Below, piece by piece: positions 31,807 through 41,028 of a stretch of 64,000 bases of DNA (position 1 is its first letter; every line of letters starts with the position of its first letter). Location of the stretch: NCBI RefSeq assembly GCF_009982895.1, contig NZ_WXZL01000020.1, positions 4,076 through 68,075 of the forward strand, read 5' to 3'. This stretch comes from Deinococcus alpinitundrae. GTDB lineage: Bacteria > Deinococcota > Deinococci > Deinococcales > Deinococcaceae. The position numbers and the translations under genes are program-made. A model generated the notes under the pieces. It ran no database searches and had not been told where the DNA came from. It saw only the letters and a program-made list of their open reading frames with translations.

Positions 31807-33615
31807 ATGAAGACTGTCGGGCCATTTGTGGCCGCCCGCTCGCTGGACAACGGCTTTTCCGGCGCGGCGCAGCCCGTCAAGGTGTTGCACGCCCTTGACC
31901 GGCTGACCGGCATGCCCGCGCTGGTGTATTTGCTGCCGCAGGCGGTGACGCTGCCCGAACTGCCCGACACGCCCTCGCTGCTGACCTACATCGAGGCGGG
32001 AATTCAGGGCGAACAGGCGTATGTCGCCAGCGAACTGCCGCCGCATGCTGGGCTGGCCAGCGATCCGCTGCAAACCGCGCTGGGTGGTCTGCGGGCGCTG
32101 AATGCCCTGCATGAGGCGGGTCTGGTTCACGGCGGGGTGGGGCCGCACCAGCTGTGGGAATGGGACGGCGAGGTGCGGCTGGCCGGGGCTGCCCTGCCCT
32201 GGGGCGAGGCGCACGGTGCGCTGGCTGCGCCGGAAGGAGGAAGTGGTCCTGCCGCCGACCTCTACGCCCTGGGCGTGACGTTGCTGCGAATGGGGCCGCT
32301 GCCAGCGGGCCTGAGTGATTTGCTCAGCCCCTATCCGGCCCAGCGCCCTAGCGCCCGCGACGCCCTGGCGCGTTTCAACGCTGGGCCGCCGCTACCCACG
32401 CCGATCGGACCGCTGATGGTGCAAGCGCCGCTGTATCCGCGCGAGGTGGGCCAGTCGCTCTCGCCGGACGTCCCCCTGCCGCTGATCGCCGACCCCGAGC
32501 AGCGCGTCGCCCCGCTGGCAGCTGCTCCACCCACGCCTGCACCGGACGCGCAAGCATTGCCGGACGGTCCGGTGGATGCTGCCGCTGCCGGGCTGCCGGT
32601 GTTCGACTGGGAAGAGGTGGAAGCCGGCAAAGCGCTGGAACCCAGCGGGCCGCCAGCCGAAACCGAGCCAACCGAAGACCAGGCAGCGGAAGGTCAGTCA
32701 AGCGAGACCGACACCGTCGGGACGGTCATTGTTATCGGTGCCGAGCCCCCTGCACCTTTATCCACTGCCGCTCAACTCGACGCCGCTCCGCTCGTTTCGG
32801 CCCCGCCGGACGCCACCGCATCAGAGTTGCTGGACTTTCTGGCGGCTTTTCCCACGCCTGACGCGCCGCCCCAGATCGCTCCAGTGGCCGCCGGTATTGC
32901 CGACGTGCCCCCGCCGGAAGCGCAACCTGCTGCCGAACCGCAGACCCAAGCCGCGCCCGCGCCGGACCCAGCCGCCCTGACTGCCGAGGCCGAGGCGGGG
33001 TCGCTGGTGCGCTCAGGTTTTGCGTCCCAACCGGTGACCACGGGGCTGAGTGCCGCGCCCGCGTCGCCCGGCAGGCCCGCGCCCGAGGCGGCCTCACAGC
33101 TGTCTTCCCGGCAGCTCAAGCCGGTCAAGATCGGCTGGAGCCAAGACGGTGCCTGGCAGGTCAAGAAAGGCGGCGAGGGCGTGGCCGACGTTGTGAGCAC
33201 GCCCTTGCCCGGTCCACCCCCGGTTGTGCGTTCGCCAAACCAGACCAGGACCAACCGTTTCAATCCGGTATGGCTGCTGGCGCTGGTGGTGATCGCCGTG
33301 CTGGTGGCGTTGCTGGTCCAGCGGGCCTTTCGCTCGAGCGGCCCGGCGCTGAGTAGCGCTGCCTGCTGCACCATCACGGCCCAGTTGGTGGGCAGCTCGG
33401 GCCAAGGCCTCAGCGCGCCGGTCAGGGTAAGTGTGCTCAGCGCGCCCGCCGAGAGCCGCTTCAAAGCCGGGGCGCTGATCGGTCAGGCTCCCGGCCCACT
33501 CCCGCTCGACACGCCCGGCAGCTACGCCCTCAAGGTGGTCGGCGACGGCTACGCTGCCCAGACGGTGAACGTGACGGTGCCGACCACGCAACCGCTGGTG
33601 ATCAAGCTGAGGTGA
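31807..33615 (+). CDS. Membrane-anchored pseudokinase with extracytoplasmic beta domain
   Basis: 602 residues. Residues 1-180 resemble a bacterial Ser/Thr kinase: LNALHEAGLVHGGVGPHQLWEWDGEVRLAG aligns to HRDxKPxN/DFG and DLYALGVTLLRMG to the subdomain IX DxxxLG. The VAxK lysine, catalytic Asp and DFG Asp are absent, so no phosphotransfer is expected. A ~290-residue Pro/Ala-rich linker leads to one membrane helix (about 489-507) and a PEGA-like beta domain. TATACT lies 7 nt before ATG. Confidence 0.7.
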   Translation: MKTVGPFVAARSLDNGFSGAAQPVKVLHALDRLTGMPALVYLLPQAVTLPELPDTPSLLTYIEAGIQGEQAYVASELPPHAGLASDPLQTALGGLRALNALHEAGLVHGGVGPHQLWEWDGEVRLAGAALPWGEAHGALAAPEGGSGPAADLYALGVTLLRMGPLPAGLSDLLSPYPAQRPSARDALARFNAGPPLPTPIGPLMVQAPLYPREVGQSLSPDVPLPLIADPEQRVAPLAAAPPTPAPDAQALPDGPVDAAAAGLPVFDWEEVEAGKALEPSGPPAETEPTEDQAAEGQSSETDTVGTVIVIGAEPPAPLSTAAQLDAAPLVSAPPDATASELLDFLAAFPTPDAPPQIAPVAAGIADVPPPEAQPAAEPQTQAAPAPDPAALTAEAEAGSLVRSGFASQPVTTGLSAAPASPGRPAPEAASQLSSRQLKPVKIGWSQDGAWQVKKGGEGVADVVSTPLPGPPPVVRSPNQTRTNRFNPVWLLALVVIAVLVALLVQRAFRSSGPALSSAACCTITAQLVGSSGQGLSAPVRVSVLSAPAESRFKAGALIGQAPGPLPLDTPGSYALKVVGDGYAAQTVNVTVPTTQPLVIKLR

Positions 33616-33653
33616 GAGCCGGTGGTTGACCCAGGAGCTGTTCAAGCTCACGG

Positions 33654-34619
33654 TCAGTCCAGCCGCAGTGCCCGCACCTTGAGGTGCTCGGCCCCCGGAT
33701 AGTCCTCGCCCGCGCCGAAGCGGGCCGTGATGGTCATGGTCCGGCCCGCCTGCACCGCGCCCGCGCCCAAAAAGCGCTCGAAGGCGGCGGCGCTGACCCC
33801 GGCGTGGTTGATCAGCGCCAGCACCTGCCCGCCCGCTGCGGTGACGGCGGCAGCCTGCGCCAGCAACCGGGCGTAGTGGCGCTCGCTCCGCCACACGCCC
33901 GCTTTCGAGCGCGCGAAACTCGGTGGATCGAGAATTACCAGGTCGAACGTTTCACCACGCTTGGCGAGCCGCCGCAACCACTCGAACACGTCGCCGTAGA
34001 GAAAGTCGGAATCGGGCGCATTCAGGCCGCTCAGGGCGTAGTTTTCCTGGCCCCAGGCCAGCACCTTGCGCGACAGATCGAGATTCTTGACTGTCCCGGC
34101 TCCGCCGAGCGTGGCGTTCAGGCCGAAGCCGCAGGTGTAGGCGAAGGTGTTGAGCACGCGGCCCCCCGGCGGCGCGTGTTGCCGCACCCAGGCGCGGGCC
34201 GGGCGGGCATCTCCGAACAGCCCGGTGCTGAGGTCGGCGCCGGGGCGAATCAGGTACGGCACACCACCCTCCAGGGCCACTACTTCCGGCCTGGCTTCTC
34301 CCCAGACCGGCTCCGGCGGCGAGAGGCGGCCGCGCTCCACGTTGGCCGCGTGCCGCGCCTCGGTGGGGCGGCGCTTGAGGTACACGCTTTCCAGGCCCGT
34401 TTCGCCGCAGGCCGCCGCGAGCTGCTGTTCCTGCCCGGCGCTCAGCTCGGCGTACAGGCTCAGCACGCCCACCGGCCCGGCCCGGTCGAGCGCAAACAGC
34501 CCGGCGGTTTCGGTGGTGTGGGCAGCGCGGTAAAAGGTCGTTCCAGCATCGGGCAGCGGAGCGCGCCGGGCGCTCAGGCGCGTCAGGGTGCGAATCAGGT
34601 CGGCGGGCAGGTCGGGCAC
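33654..34619 (-). CDS. Class I SAM-dependent rRNA methyltransferase, RlmI-like
   Basis: 321 residues. N-terminal PUA-like remnant, then [24 protein letters not shown] (SAM motif I) and the catalytic DPPSFARSK motif of m5C/RlmI-K-type enzymes; [10 protein letters not shown] matches motif III region. Likely modifies cytosine in 23S rRNA, exact site unknown. Confidence 0.82.
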   Translation of the reverse strand: MPDLPADLIRTLTRLSARRAPLPDAGTTFYRAAHTTETAGLFALDRAGPVGVLSLYAELSAGQEQQLAAACGETGLESVYLKRRPTEARHAANVERGRLSPPEPVWGEARPEVVALEGGVPYLIRPGADLSTGLFGDARPARAWVRQHAPPGGRVLNTFAYTCGFGLNATLGGAGTVKNLDLSRKVLAWGQENYALSGLNAPDSDFLYGDVFEWLRRLAKRGETFDLVILDPPSFARSKAGVWRSERHYARLLAQAAAVTAAGGQVLALINHAGVSAAAFERFLGAGAVQAGRTMTITARFGAGEDYPGAEHLKVRALRLD

Positions 34620-34817
34620 GCGGGCAGTCTAGCGGGGCCGCTGGGTGGGTGAGAGAGATGGAGCAACGGTCAACGCCCTGCCGTCGCCCGGCGCTTTCCT
34701 TTCTTGCAGCGGCAGGGCTTAAACTCTGGGAGAGGAACGGGTGCCGGGCTCCAAGAGCGGGCCTGCCTGCGCCCAGACGACGCCCGATTGCCGCCTTGCT
34801 TTGGAGGACACTGCCCA
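34620..34817. other. Intergenic region
   Basis: About 200 bp between divergent genes. GGCTTAAACTCTGG near 34713-34725 contains TAAACT as a possible -10 for the downstream gene. No small ORF is convincing. Confidence 0.4.
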
Positions 34818-35228
34818 GTGAAAAGCCTGATGACCACCGAACAACTGCTGCAAGGTCTCAAACACTACCGCCGGATTGCCCGGCAAGACCTGTTGCGCGC
34901 GCCCGAAACCCCCTATCCCGACGCCTTTCGCACCCACGCTGAGGCGCGGCGCACGGTCTACGGCGAACTCGAAGCGTTTGCGGCCCAGCATGCTTCCGAG
35001 GACGTGATCGAGCACGCCCTGTCGCTTTACCGCAGCCTGCCGTTCTCCAGCGGCACGCCGGAAAACGAGTACGCCGAGATCAAGGGCCGCGAGAACGGCT
35101 TGGAGAACTTCTTTCTGATGGTGGCACTCGATCCACGCACCCGCCGCGAGGCCCGCAGCCAGCGGCCCAAACTCAGCGCGCTGATCGCGGGCACCGCTGC
35201 CGGGCAGGGCGTGTCGCCTGAAGCGTGA
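34818..35228 (+). CDS. Hypothetical conserved protein
   Basis: 136 residues. GTG 34818 is preferred (GGAGGA 9 nt upstream); ATG 34830 is alternative. Helical, charged sequence ([46 protein letters not shown]). No known domain; overlaps the uracil-DNA glycosylase gene by 4 bp. Confidence 0.6.
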   Translation: MKSLMTTEQLLQGLKHYRRIARQDLLRAPETPYPDAFRTHAEARRTVYGELEAFAAQHASEDVIEHALSLYRSLPFSSGTPENEYAEIKGRENGLENFFLMVALDPRTRREARSQRPKLSALIAGTAAGQGVSPEA

Positions 35229-35887
35229 GCGCTGAAACCACCCCCGCGGCCCCGCTCGCCGCTCTGGCGCTTCAGAACAAAGCCTGCCACGCCTGCGATC
35301 TGCGCCCCGGCTGCAGCCAGGTTGTGGTCAGCGACGGCAACCCCGAGGCCCGTCTGGTCATCATCGGTGAGGGACCCGGCGGCGACGAGGACCGCACCGG
35401 GCGGCCGTTCGTGGGGCGGGGCGGGCAGCTGCTCGACAGGATTCTGGGCGCGGTGCAGCTGGGCCGCCAGGACGTGTACATCACCAACATCGTCAAGTGC
35501 CGCCCGCCCGGCAACCGCACGCCACTGCCGCTGGAGATAGAAACCTGCACCGAGCTGTGGCTCGAATCCCAGCTGGCCCTGCTGCGCCCGCGCGTCATCC
35601 TGGCGCTCGGCAACACGCCCACCCAGTACCTGCTCCAGACCAGACTGGGCATTACCCGGCTGCGCGGCGTGTGGCACCGCTACGAGCAGCGCGACCAGCT
35701 CTACTCGGCCTTCCTGATGCCGATGTTTCACCCGGCCTACCTGCTGCGCAACGACACCCGTGCTCCCGGCGGCCCCAAGAGCCTCACCTGGAAGGACATC
35801 CGGGAGGTTCGTGCCGTGCTGGACGGCAAAACGCCCGAGGGTCTGGGCGGTGAACGGCTTGATCCGGAGCAGGAAACCCTGTTCTGA
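35225..35887 (+). CDS. Family 4 uracil-DNA glycosylase
   Basis: 220 residues. Four cysteines C21, C24 and about C92, C108 match the [4Fe-4S] spacing of family 4 (C-x2-C-x67-C-x15-C). Motif [21 protein letters not shown] and motif [11 protein letters not shown] are present. It removes uracil from DNA. GTG start overlaps the previous stop by 4 bp. Confidence 0.9.
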   Translation: MSAETTPAAPLAALALQNKACHACDLRPGCSQVVVSDGNPEARLVIIGEGPGGDEDRTGRPFVGRGGQLLDRILGAVQLGRQDVYITNIVKCRPPGNRTPLPLEIETCTELWLESQLALLRPRVILALGNTPTQYLLQTRLGITRLRGVWHRYEQRDQLYSAFLMPMFHPAYLLRNDTRAPGGPKSLTWKDIREVRAVLDGKTPEGLGGERLDPEQETLF

Positions 35888-35901
35888 CAGCGTGACCACA
35901 G

Positions 35902-35950
35902 GTTGCTTTTCTTCGGTTTATTTGTTAAACTGGTTTATATAGTAAGCAAC
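35902..35950 (+). promoter_or_regulatory. Double dyad in the LLM oxidoreductase promoter
   Basis: GTTGCTT (35902-35908) and AAGCAAC (35944-35950) form outer arms; inside lies TAAACTGGTTTA (35926-35937), a TAAAC/GTTTA dyad. GGTTTAT also recurs directly at 35915 and 35932, 17 bp apart. AT-rich TATATA follows as a -10. A repressor site is likely; the regulator is not encoded nearby. Confidence 0.55.
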
Positions 35951-35963
35951 CTGGAGGCCTCAC

Positions 35964-37103
35964 ATGTCCGGTACCAAATCCCCGAACCAACCCGACCCGA
36001 CTATCCCCGCCCCGTCCATTCCCTTCGAGCTGGGCCTTTACAGCTTCGGCGAGCGCACGCCCGATGTCCAGACCGGCCTGACCGTCAGCCCGCAGCAACG
36101 GATTGCCGATCTGCTCGAAGAAATCGAGCTGGCCGATCAACTGGGCCTGGACGTGTACGGGATCGGCGAGCACCACCGGCCTGACTACACGGTGTCCGCG
36201 CCCGCGATGGTGCTGGCGGCGGCGGCGGCACGCACCAGCACCATCCGCCTGACCAGCGCCGTGACCGTGCTGGGCACCGAGGACCCGGTGCGGGTCTGGC
36301 AGGCCTTCTCCACCCTCGATCTGATTTCCGGAGGCCGTGCCGAGATCATGGCCGGGCGCGGCAGCTTTTCCGAGTCGTTTCCGATCTTCATTGGTGGCAT
36401 GCCCCGCGACTACGACGAGCTGTTTGCCGAGAAGCTCGACTTGCTGCTGAATCTGCGCGACTCGGAACGGGTGTCGTGGTCGGGCAAGTACCGCCCCGGT
36501 TTGCAGAATGTGGGCATCTATCCGCGCCCGGCGCAGGCCGAGATGCCGATCTGGCTGGCGGTGGGCGGCACTCCGGCCTCGGCGGTGCGGGCCGGGCAAC
36601 TGGGGTTGCCGCTGGCGTTGGCGATCATCGGTGGCCTGCCCGAGCAGTTCAAGGGCTTCACCGACCTCTACCGCGCTTCGGCGGCTGAAGCGGGGCGCGA
36701 CCCGGCGGCGCTACGGCTGGGCATCAATTCGCACGGCTATATTGCCGCCACCTCGCAGGCGGCCCGTGACGAGTCGTTTCCAGCCCACGCCCAGGCCATG
36801 TACGCCATCGGCAAGGAGCGCGGCTGGAGCAAGATGACCCGCGCCCAGTTCGACGCGTCGAGCACCCTGCGCGGCGCGTACTTCGTGGGCGACCCGGAAC
36901 AGGTGGCCGAGAAGATTCTGTATCAGCACCAGATTTTTGATCACAACCGCTTCCTGATGCAGATGAGTGTCGGCACGCTGCCGCACGCGCAGATCATGAA
37001 ATCCATCGAGTTGTACGGCACGCGGGTCGCGCCGCTGGTGCGCTCGGAAGTGGCGCGGCGGCAGGGAAGTCAGGGGCGAAAGCAGGAAGCCATTCCGGTT
37101 TAA
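35964..37103 (+). CDS. LLM-class flavin-dependent oxidoreductase
   Basis: 379 residues with the bacterial luciferase-like TIM barrel: [14 protein letters not shown] at the start, [56 protein letters not shown], and [16 protein letters not shown]. Reduced FMN/F420-dependent monooxygenase, substrate unknown. GGAGG precedes the ATG by 6 nt. Its stop overlaps the converging gene. Confidence 0.82.
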   Translation: MSGTKSPNQPDPTIPAPSIPFELGLYSFGERTPDVQTGLTVSPQQRIADLLEEIELADQLGLDVYGIGEHHRPDYTVSAPAMVLAAAAARTSTIRLTSAVTVLGTEDPVRVWQAFSTLDLISGGRAEIMAGRGSFSESFPIFIGGMPRDYDELFAEKLDLLLNLRDSERVSWSGKYRPGLQNVGIYPRPAQAEMPIWLAVGGTPASAVRAGQLGLPLALAIIGGLPEQFKGFTDLYRASAAEAGRDPAALRLGINSHGYIAATSQAARDESFPAHAQAMYAIGKERGWSKMTRAQFDASSTLRGAYFVGDPEQVAEKILYQHQIFDHNRFLMQMSVGTLPHAQIMKSIELYGTRVAPLVRSEVARRQGSQGRKQEAIPV

Positions 37104-38230
37104 CCCACGATCCGCCTATACGCCGCCGGGTCCGTCGCGCCCTCGGTGGAGATCACCAGTAAGTTGCTGCCCGCGCCGAGACCCAGGGCGGAACGGGCCT
37201 CGGGGTGGGGTCCGTCCAGGAGTTCCAGGAAGCCCGCCAGGCCCGCCGCGCCGCTCTCGCCCGACACGACGCCGTTCTGGGCGAGCAGGCGCATGGCGTC
37301 CTCGGCCCGCGCGTCCGGCACCGCCACCGCCGCGCTCAGCCCCCCTTGCAGCAGCGGCCAGGCCAGCGGCGAGGGGGTGCCGCAGTTCAGCCCCGCCATG
37401 ATGGACGTGTGGGGACCGGGCACCTCGGTGAGACGCCCTGACTCGAGTGAGCGCAGCACGCAGTCGGCCCGCGTCGGCTCGACGCCCAGCACCTGGGTGC
37501 GGGTGTGGGGAGCGCGGTAATGCTGGATGACCGCCGCCGCCAGCGAGCCGACGCCCATCTGCACGGCGACGACGCTGGGCTGCGCTTCGCCGAGCGCGGC
37601 GAGCTGCTGATCGATCTCGTCAAAGATGGTCCCGTACCCGGCGATCACCCAGCCCGGCACGCGCTGATACCCTTCCCAGGCGGTGTCGCTGATGACGAGG
37701 TGGCGGTCATCGGCCAGTCGGGCGGCGGCCCGCACGGCGTCGTCGTAGGAGCCGTCGATGGAGTGCAGGTCCGCGCCCTCGCTGCGGATGGCCTCCTGGC
37801 GGGCCGGGGCCATATCCTGCGGCACCAGAATCTGCGCCTTGAGGTTCAGCCACTGGGCTGTGCGGGCCACCGCCCGGCCGTGATTGCCGTCGGTGGCCGC
37901 GACGAGCGTGACGGGCGGCAGTTGCCCGCGCAGTTCGTCCAGCGTCGTCCACGGTGTAAAGGGGCCGAAGCGGGCTCCCAGCTCCCTGTAGGTGGCCCAG
38001 GACGCGCCCAGGATCTTGTAGGCGGGAAGGCCCAGGCGACTCGATTCGTCCTTGATCCAGACCCGCCGCACCCCCAGTCGCCGGGCGAGGTGTGGGGCGC
38101 TGATCAGCGGCGTCGGCGCGTAAAGCGGCAAGCGGCGATGAAATTCGGCCCGCTGCGGGTCGGTCACCGTCTCAAAAGTCTGGGGCCGGGGCTGGATGAA
38201 GACGCGCGCGGTGTCGGTGGTTCGGGTCAT
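37100..38230 (-). CDS. Diaminopropionate ammonia-lyase-like PLP enzyme
   Basis: 376 residues, fold type II. PLP lysine K72 in [12 protein letters not shown], the [11 protein letters not shown] phosphate-loop, [13 protein letters not shown] and [11 protein letters not shown]. The layout and length fit 2,3-diaminopropionate ammonia-lyase or the close threonine dehydratase-like group, releasing pyruvate and ammonia. With the M20 peptidase it suggests catabolism of an amino acid derivative. Confidence 0.8.
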   Translation of the reverse strand: MTRTTDTARVFIQPRPQTFETVTDPQRAEFHRRLPLYAPTPLISAPHLARRLGVRRVWIKDESSRLGLPAYKILGASWATYRELGARFGPFTPWTTLDELRGQLPPVTLVAATDGNHGRAVARTAQWLNLKAQILVPQDMAPARQEAIRSEGADLHSIDGSYDDAVRAAARLADDRHLVISDTAWEGYQRVPGWVIAGYGTIFDEIDQQLAALGEAQPSVVAVQMGVGSLAAAVIQHYRAPHTRTQVLGVEPTRADCVLRSLESGRLTEVPGPHTSIMAGLNCGTPSPLAWPLLQGGLSAAVAVPDARAEDAMRLLAQNGVVSGESGAAGLAGFLELLDGPHPEARSALGLGAGSNLLVISTEGATDPAAYRRIVG

Positions 38231-38281
38231 GACAGGTGGTCTCCGCTGGGGGTGGGAAGAGAGAGCAAGACGCGGCCAGGT

Positions 38282-39412
38282 CTAGTCGCAGAAGTCACGA
38301 ATCGTCGCGCTGAGCACGTCCCGGCACTGTTCCACCGACTTCAAGTCGACCCATTCCTCGGCGCCGTGCGCTCCAGCGCCGTGCGGCCCGAAGACGACCG
38401 TGGGAATGCCCGCCTCTGCCAGCAGCGCCGAATCCATCCAGAAGCCCAGGCCAGTCAGTTCCGGCGGGTAGCCGAGAACCCTCTCCGCTTGAAGTCGAAG
38501 GCTCTGCACGATGGGCGCGTCTTCCGGCACACTGAAGGCGGCGCGTGCGAGCAGCAACTGGTGTTCGGCCCGGAAGTTGGGAGCCGTCAGGTGTCGCAAT
38601 ATGTCGTCCCATTCGGCGCAGACGGCCTCCAGCGTTTCGCCGGGGAGCGTGCGGCGCTCCAGTTGCAGGGTGCATTCCGCCGGATAGCTGGAGAGTTCCT
38701 GGCCGCCCTCGATCCGGGAAGCGTGAACCGAGGCGTGCCCCAGCAGCGGATGGGCGGGCCGGGCCTCAAGGCTGCGCTGCAAGCCTTCGAGCTGGCCCAG
38801 CACCCAGCCCATCTGGGCCACCGCGTCCTGGCCGAGATCGGGCCGTGAGCCGTGCGCCGCAATTCCGAAGGTCTTGATCTGGTGCCAGGTAAAGCCCTTG
38901 TGCGCTACGCACAGCTTCAGACTGGTCGGCTCGGTGACGATGGCAGCGTCGGCGCTCATGCGGCGCAGCACCGACAGGGTGCCCAGACTGGCGTATTCCT
39001 CGTCGGCCACGGCCATCAGAATCACCTCGCCGCGCAAATTGGCCTGCGCCGCGTCCACCAGGGCCAGCAGGCAAGCGGCCAGCCCGCCCTTCATGTCGTA
39101 GCTGCCGCGCCCGTACATCCGCCCGTTCTCGGTACGGGGCATCAGGGCGTCGGGCATGCTGGCGGTGCCCACCGTATCCAGGTGGGCGTTGAGCAGCAGC
39201 GTGCGCCCCCCGCCCCGCCCGCTCACCCGCGCGATGACGCTGGGCCTGCCCGGCCCGGCCTCGTCCAGCTCTGCCGCCACGCCGTGCGCCCGCAGCCAGT
39301 CGGCGACGAAGTGGGCCAGCTGCGTCTCACCCGCGCCGCCCGGCACCAGGGAGGGATTGGTGGAATCGATCCGGATGAGGGCCGCGAGCAGTTCGGCTGG
39401 AGTGTCGGTCAC
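38282..39412 (-). CDS. M20-family deacylase (ArgE/DapE/ACY1-like)
   Basis: 376 residues. Metal ligands in LLLNAHLDTV, GRGSYDMKGGLAACL (Asp), AVADEEYASLGT (catalytic Glu pair) and GFWMDSALLAEAG with GPHGAGAHGAEEWV (His). Hydrolyses an N-acyl amino acid. GTG 39412 is chosen (upstream frame is a shadow of the regulator gene) with TAATAT 7 nt before it, so leaderless. Confidence 0.85.
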   Translation of the reverse strand: MTDTPAELLAALIRIDSTNPSLVPGGAGETQLAHFVADWLRAHGVAAELDEAGPGRPSVIARVSGRGGGRTLLLNAHLDTVGTASMPDALMPRTENGRMYGRGSYDMKGGLAACLLALVDAAQANLRGEVILMAVADEEYASLGTLSVLRRMSADAAIVTEPTSLKLCVAHKGFTWHQIKTFGIAAHGSRPDLGQDAVAQMGWVLGQLEGLQRSLEARPAHPLLGHASVHASRIEGGQELSSYPAECTLQLERRTLPGETLEAVCAEWDDILRHLTAPNFRAEHQLLLARAAFSVPEDAPIVQSLRLQAERVLGYPPELTGLGFWMDSALLAEAGIPTVVFGPHGAGAHGAEEWVDLKSVEQCRDVLSATIRDFCD

Positions 39413-39416
39413 GGGT

Positions 39417-39451
39417 AATATATTAGTGATCGGGCCGCAGGGTGTAAACAC
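39417..39451. promoter_or_regulatory. Divergent promoter/operator region
   Basis: AATATATT (39417-39424) and GTGTAAACAC (39442-39451) are symmetric elements between the M20 gene and the gntR-type gene. The second has GTGT/ACAC arms, similar in style to FadR-type GntR operators. The regulator probably binds here. Confidence 0.5.
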
Positions 39452-39493
39452 GGCAAACACTTCGGCGCGGGCAGCCCCTATGCTGAGCGTCCG

Positions 39494-40159
39494 ATGCCCC
39501 CGCCCGACGCCGCCCCGCTGCCGCGCCAACTCGCCCGCGAGGCGGTGTACCAGCAGTTGTGCCGCTGGATTATCGACGGGGCCTTGAAGCCCGGGGAACA
39601 ACTTCGCGATCTGGACCTTGCCCGGCAACTGGGCGTCAGCCGCACACCGGTGCGGGAAGCGCTGCGGCGGCTGGAAGACGAGGGCTTGATCGAGACGGCC
39701 CTCAACCGCTGGACGCGAGTGGCTCCGCTGCGTCTGGCACAGGCCGCCGAACTCTATCCGGTCATCGAAACGCTGGACGTGCTGGCCTTGCGCCTGGCCG
39801 CCCCGCAACTGACAACCGAGCACCTGGGGGCACTGGTGCGGGCCAACGCGGCGTTGCTGGCCGCCGGGCAGGCCCGCCAGGCCGCAGAAGCGGTGCAGGC
39901 TGACAGCACCTTTCACGCGGTCTGGGTGGAGCCGTCAGGAAACCGTGAGTTGCAAAGCACGCTGGAACAACTCAAACGCAAGCTGCGGCGGGCCGAACTG
40001 GCGTATTTCAGCGCCGACAGCCGGGCGCTGGTTTCGGTGCAGGAACACGCTGAGCTGATCCGGGCGCTGGAAGGCCGAAGCTGGGACGAGGCCGAGCGCC
40101 TGCTTAGGTTGAACTGGCAACACAGCTTGCAAGCGCTCCAGGAAGCGGCACGGCGCTGA
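39494..40159 (+). CDS. GntR-family regulator with FCD domain
   Basis: 221 residues. Winged HTH (AVYQQLCRWIIDGALKPGEQLRDLDLARQLGVSRTPVREALRRLEDEGLIE) followed by the helical FCD ligand-binding domain with metal-site histidines (DSTFHAVW, EHAELIRAL). Divergent from the M20 and ammonia-lyase genes, so their likely regulator. TATGCT lies 9 nt before ATG. Confidence 0.87.
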   Translation: MPPPDAAPLPRQLAREAVYQQLCRWIIDGALKPGEQLRDLDLARQLGVSRTPVREALRRLEDEGLIETALNRWTRVAPLRLAQAAELYPVIETLDVLALRLAAPQLTTEHLGALVRANAALLAAGQARQAAEAVQADSTFHAVWVEPSGNRELQSTLEQLKRKLRRAELAYFSADSRALVSVQEHAELIRALEGRSWDEAERLLRLNWQHSLQALQEAARR

Positions 40160-40242
40160 ACTGTCCCCATCACTGGGCTTAGCGGCAGTCTTGGAGTGTG
40201 GCGAGGGACGTTCTCCGCTCCCGGCTTGCTAGCATGCCCCGC

Positions 40243-40500
40243 ATGGCAAACCCCGAATTTCTTGGCCTCGTCCACTCGTTGCAGGCCACCGCCGAGGCCG
40301 CACTCGGCGACATCAATGCGGCCACCGCCTCGGCCAACCGCGACGGCCTGCTGGCCTCGGACCGCGCCCACCAGACGGCCGAGCGCTCGCTCAAACTGCT
40401 CACCATGCTGGCTGAGAAGACGCGTGGCAACCTCGACATGACCGAGGCTGAGGTGCTGGGCAACGCCGTGAACGCCCTGCGCGGACGACTGGGCAATTGA
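40243..40500 (+). CDS. DUF1844-like small protein
   Basis: 85 residues, entirely helical: FLGLVHSLQATAEAALGD ... SLKLLTMLAEKTRGNLDMTEAEVLGNAVNALR, which is the DUF1844 pattern. ATG 40243 is preferred since TAGCAT ends 7 nt before it (leaderless). Just upstream of dtd, 15 bp apart. Function unknown. Confidence 0.75.
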   Translation: MANPEFLGLVHSLQATAEAALGDINAATASANRDGLLASDRAHQTAERSLKLLTMLAEKTRGNLDMTEAEVLGNAVNALRGRLGN

Positions 40501-40515
40501 GGATGGAAAACTAGC

Positions 40516-40956
40516 GTGCGGGCCGTCGTTCAGCGGGTCACGCGGGCGAGTTGTGAAGTGGACGGCGCAGTGACCGGGCAGATCGCTGCGGGGCTGGTGG
40601 TGCTGCTGGGCGTGGCTCCTTCTGACACGCCCGACACTGCCCGCACCCTCGCGGCCAAACTGGTCAAGCTGCGCATCTTCAATGATGAGGCCGGGAAGAT
40701 GAACCGCTCACTGGCCGACGTCGGCGGCGCGGTGCTGAGCATTTCCCAGTTCACCCTGTTTGCCGACACGTCCAGGGGCAACCGGCCCAGTTTCCTGGGC
40801 GCCGCGTCGCCTGAGCAGGGGAGAGCGCTCTACGCCGAGTTCAACGCGGCTTTGCGCGCGCTCGGCGTGCCAGTGGGTGAGGGCGTCTTCGGCGCGCACA
40901 TGGTCGTCTCGCTCGTCAACGACGGCCCGGTGACGCTCACACTCGACAGCGGTTGA
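40516..40956 (+). CDS. dtd: D-aminoacyl-tRNA deacylase
   Basis: 146 residues. Conserved [17 protein letters not shown], the [17 protein letters not shown] motif and C-terminal [10 protein letters not shown] (Gly-cisPro) of DTD. It hydrolyses D-aminoacyl-tRNA. GTG start. Chirality proofreading; housekeeping. Confidence 0.93.
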   Translation: MRAVVQRVTRASCEVDGAVTGQIAAGLVVLLGVAPSDTPDTARTLAAKLVKLRIFNDEAGKMNRSLADVGGAVLSISQFTLFADTSRGNRPSFLGAASPEQGRALYAEFNAALRALGVPVGEGVFGAHMVVSLVNDGPVTLTLDSG

Positions 40957-41028
40957 TCCGTGCGGCCCATGGTATCGGGGGGCGCGGCCCATCTGCTTTC
41001 CCTCATCTGGCCCCGCTAAACTCACATG

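Noticed and set aside
39413..39916. Long extension of the M20 peptidase frame
   Set aside because: It overlaps the gntR gene; GTG 39412 has a promoter box and matches the family start.
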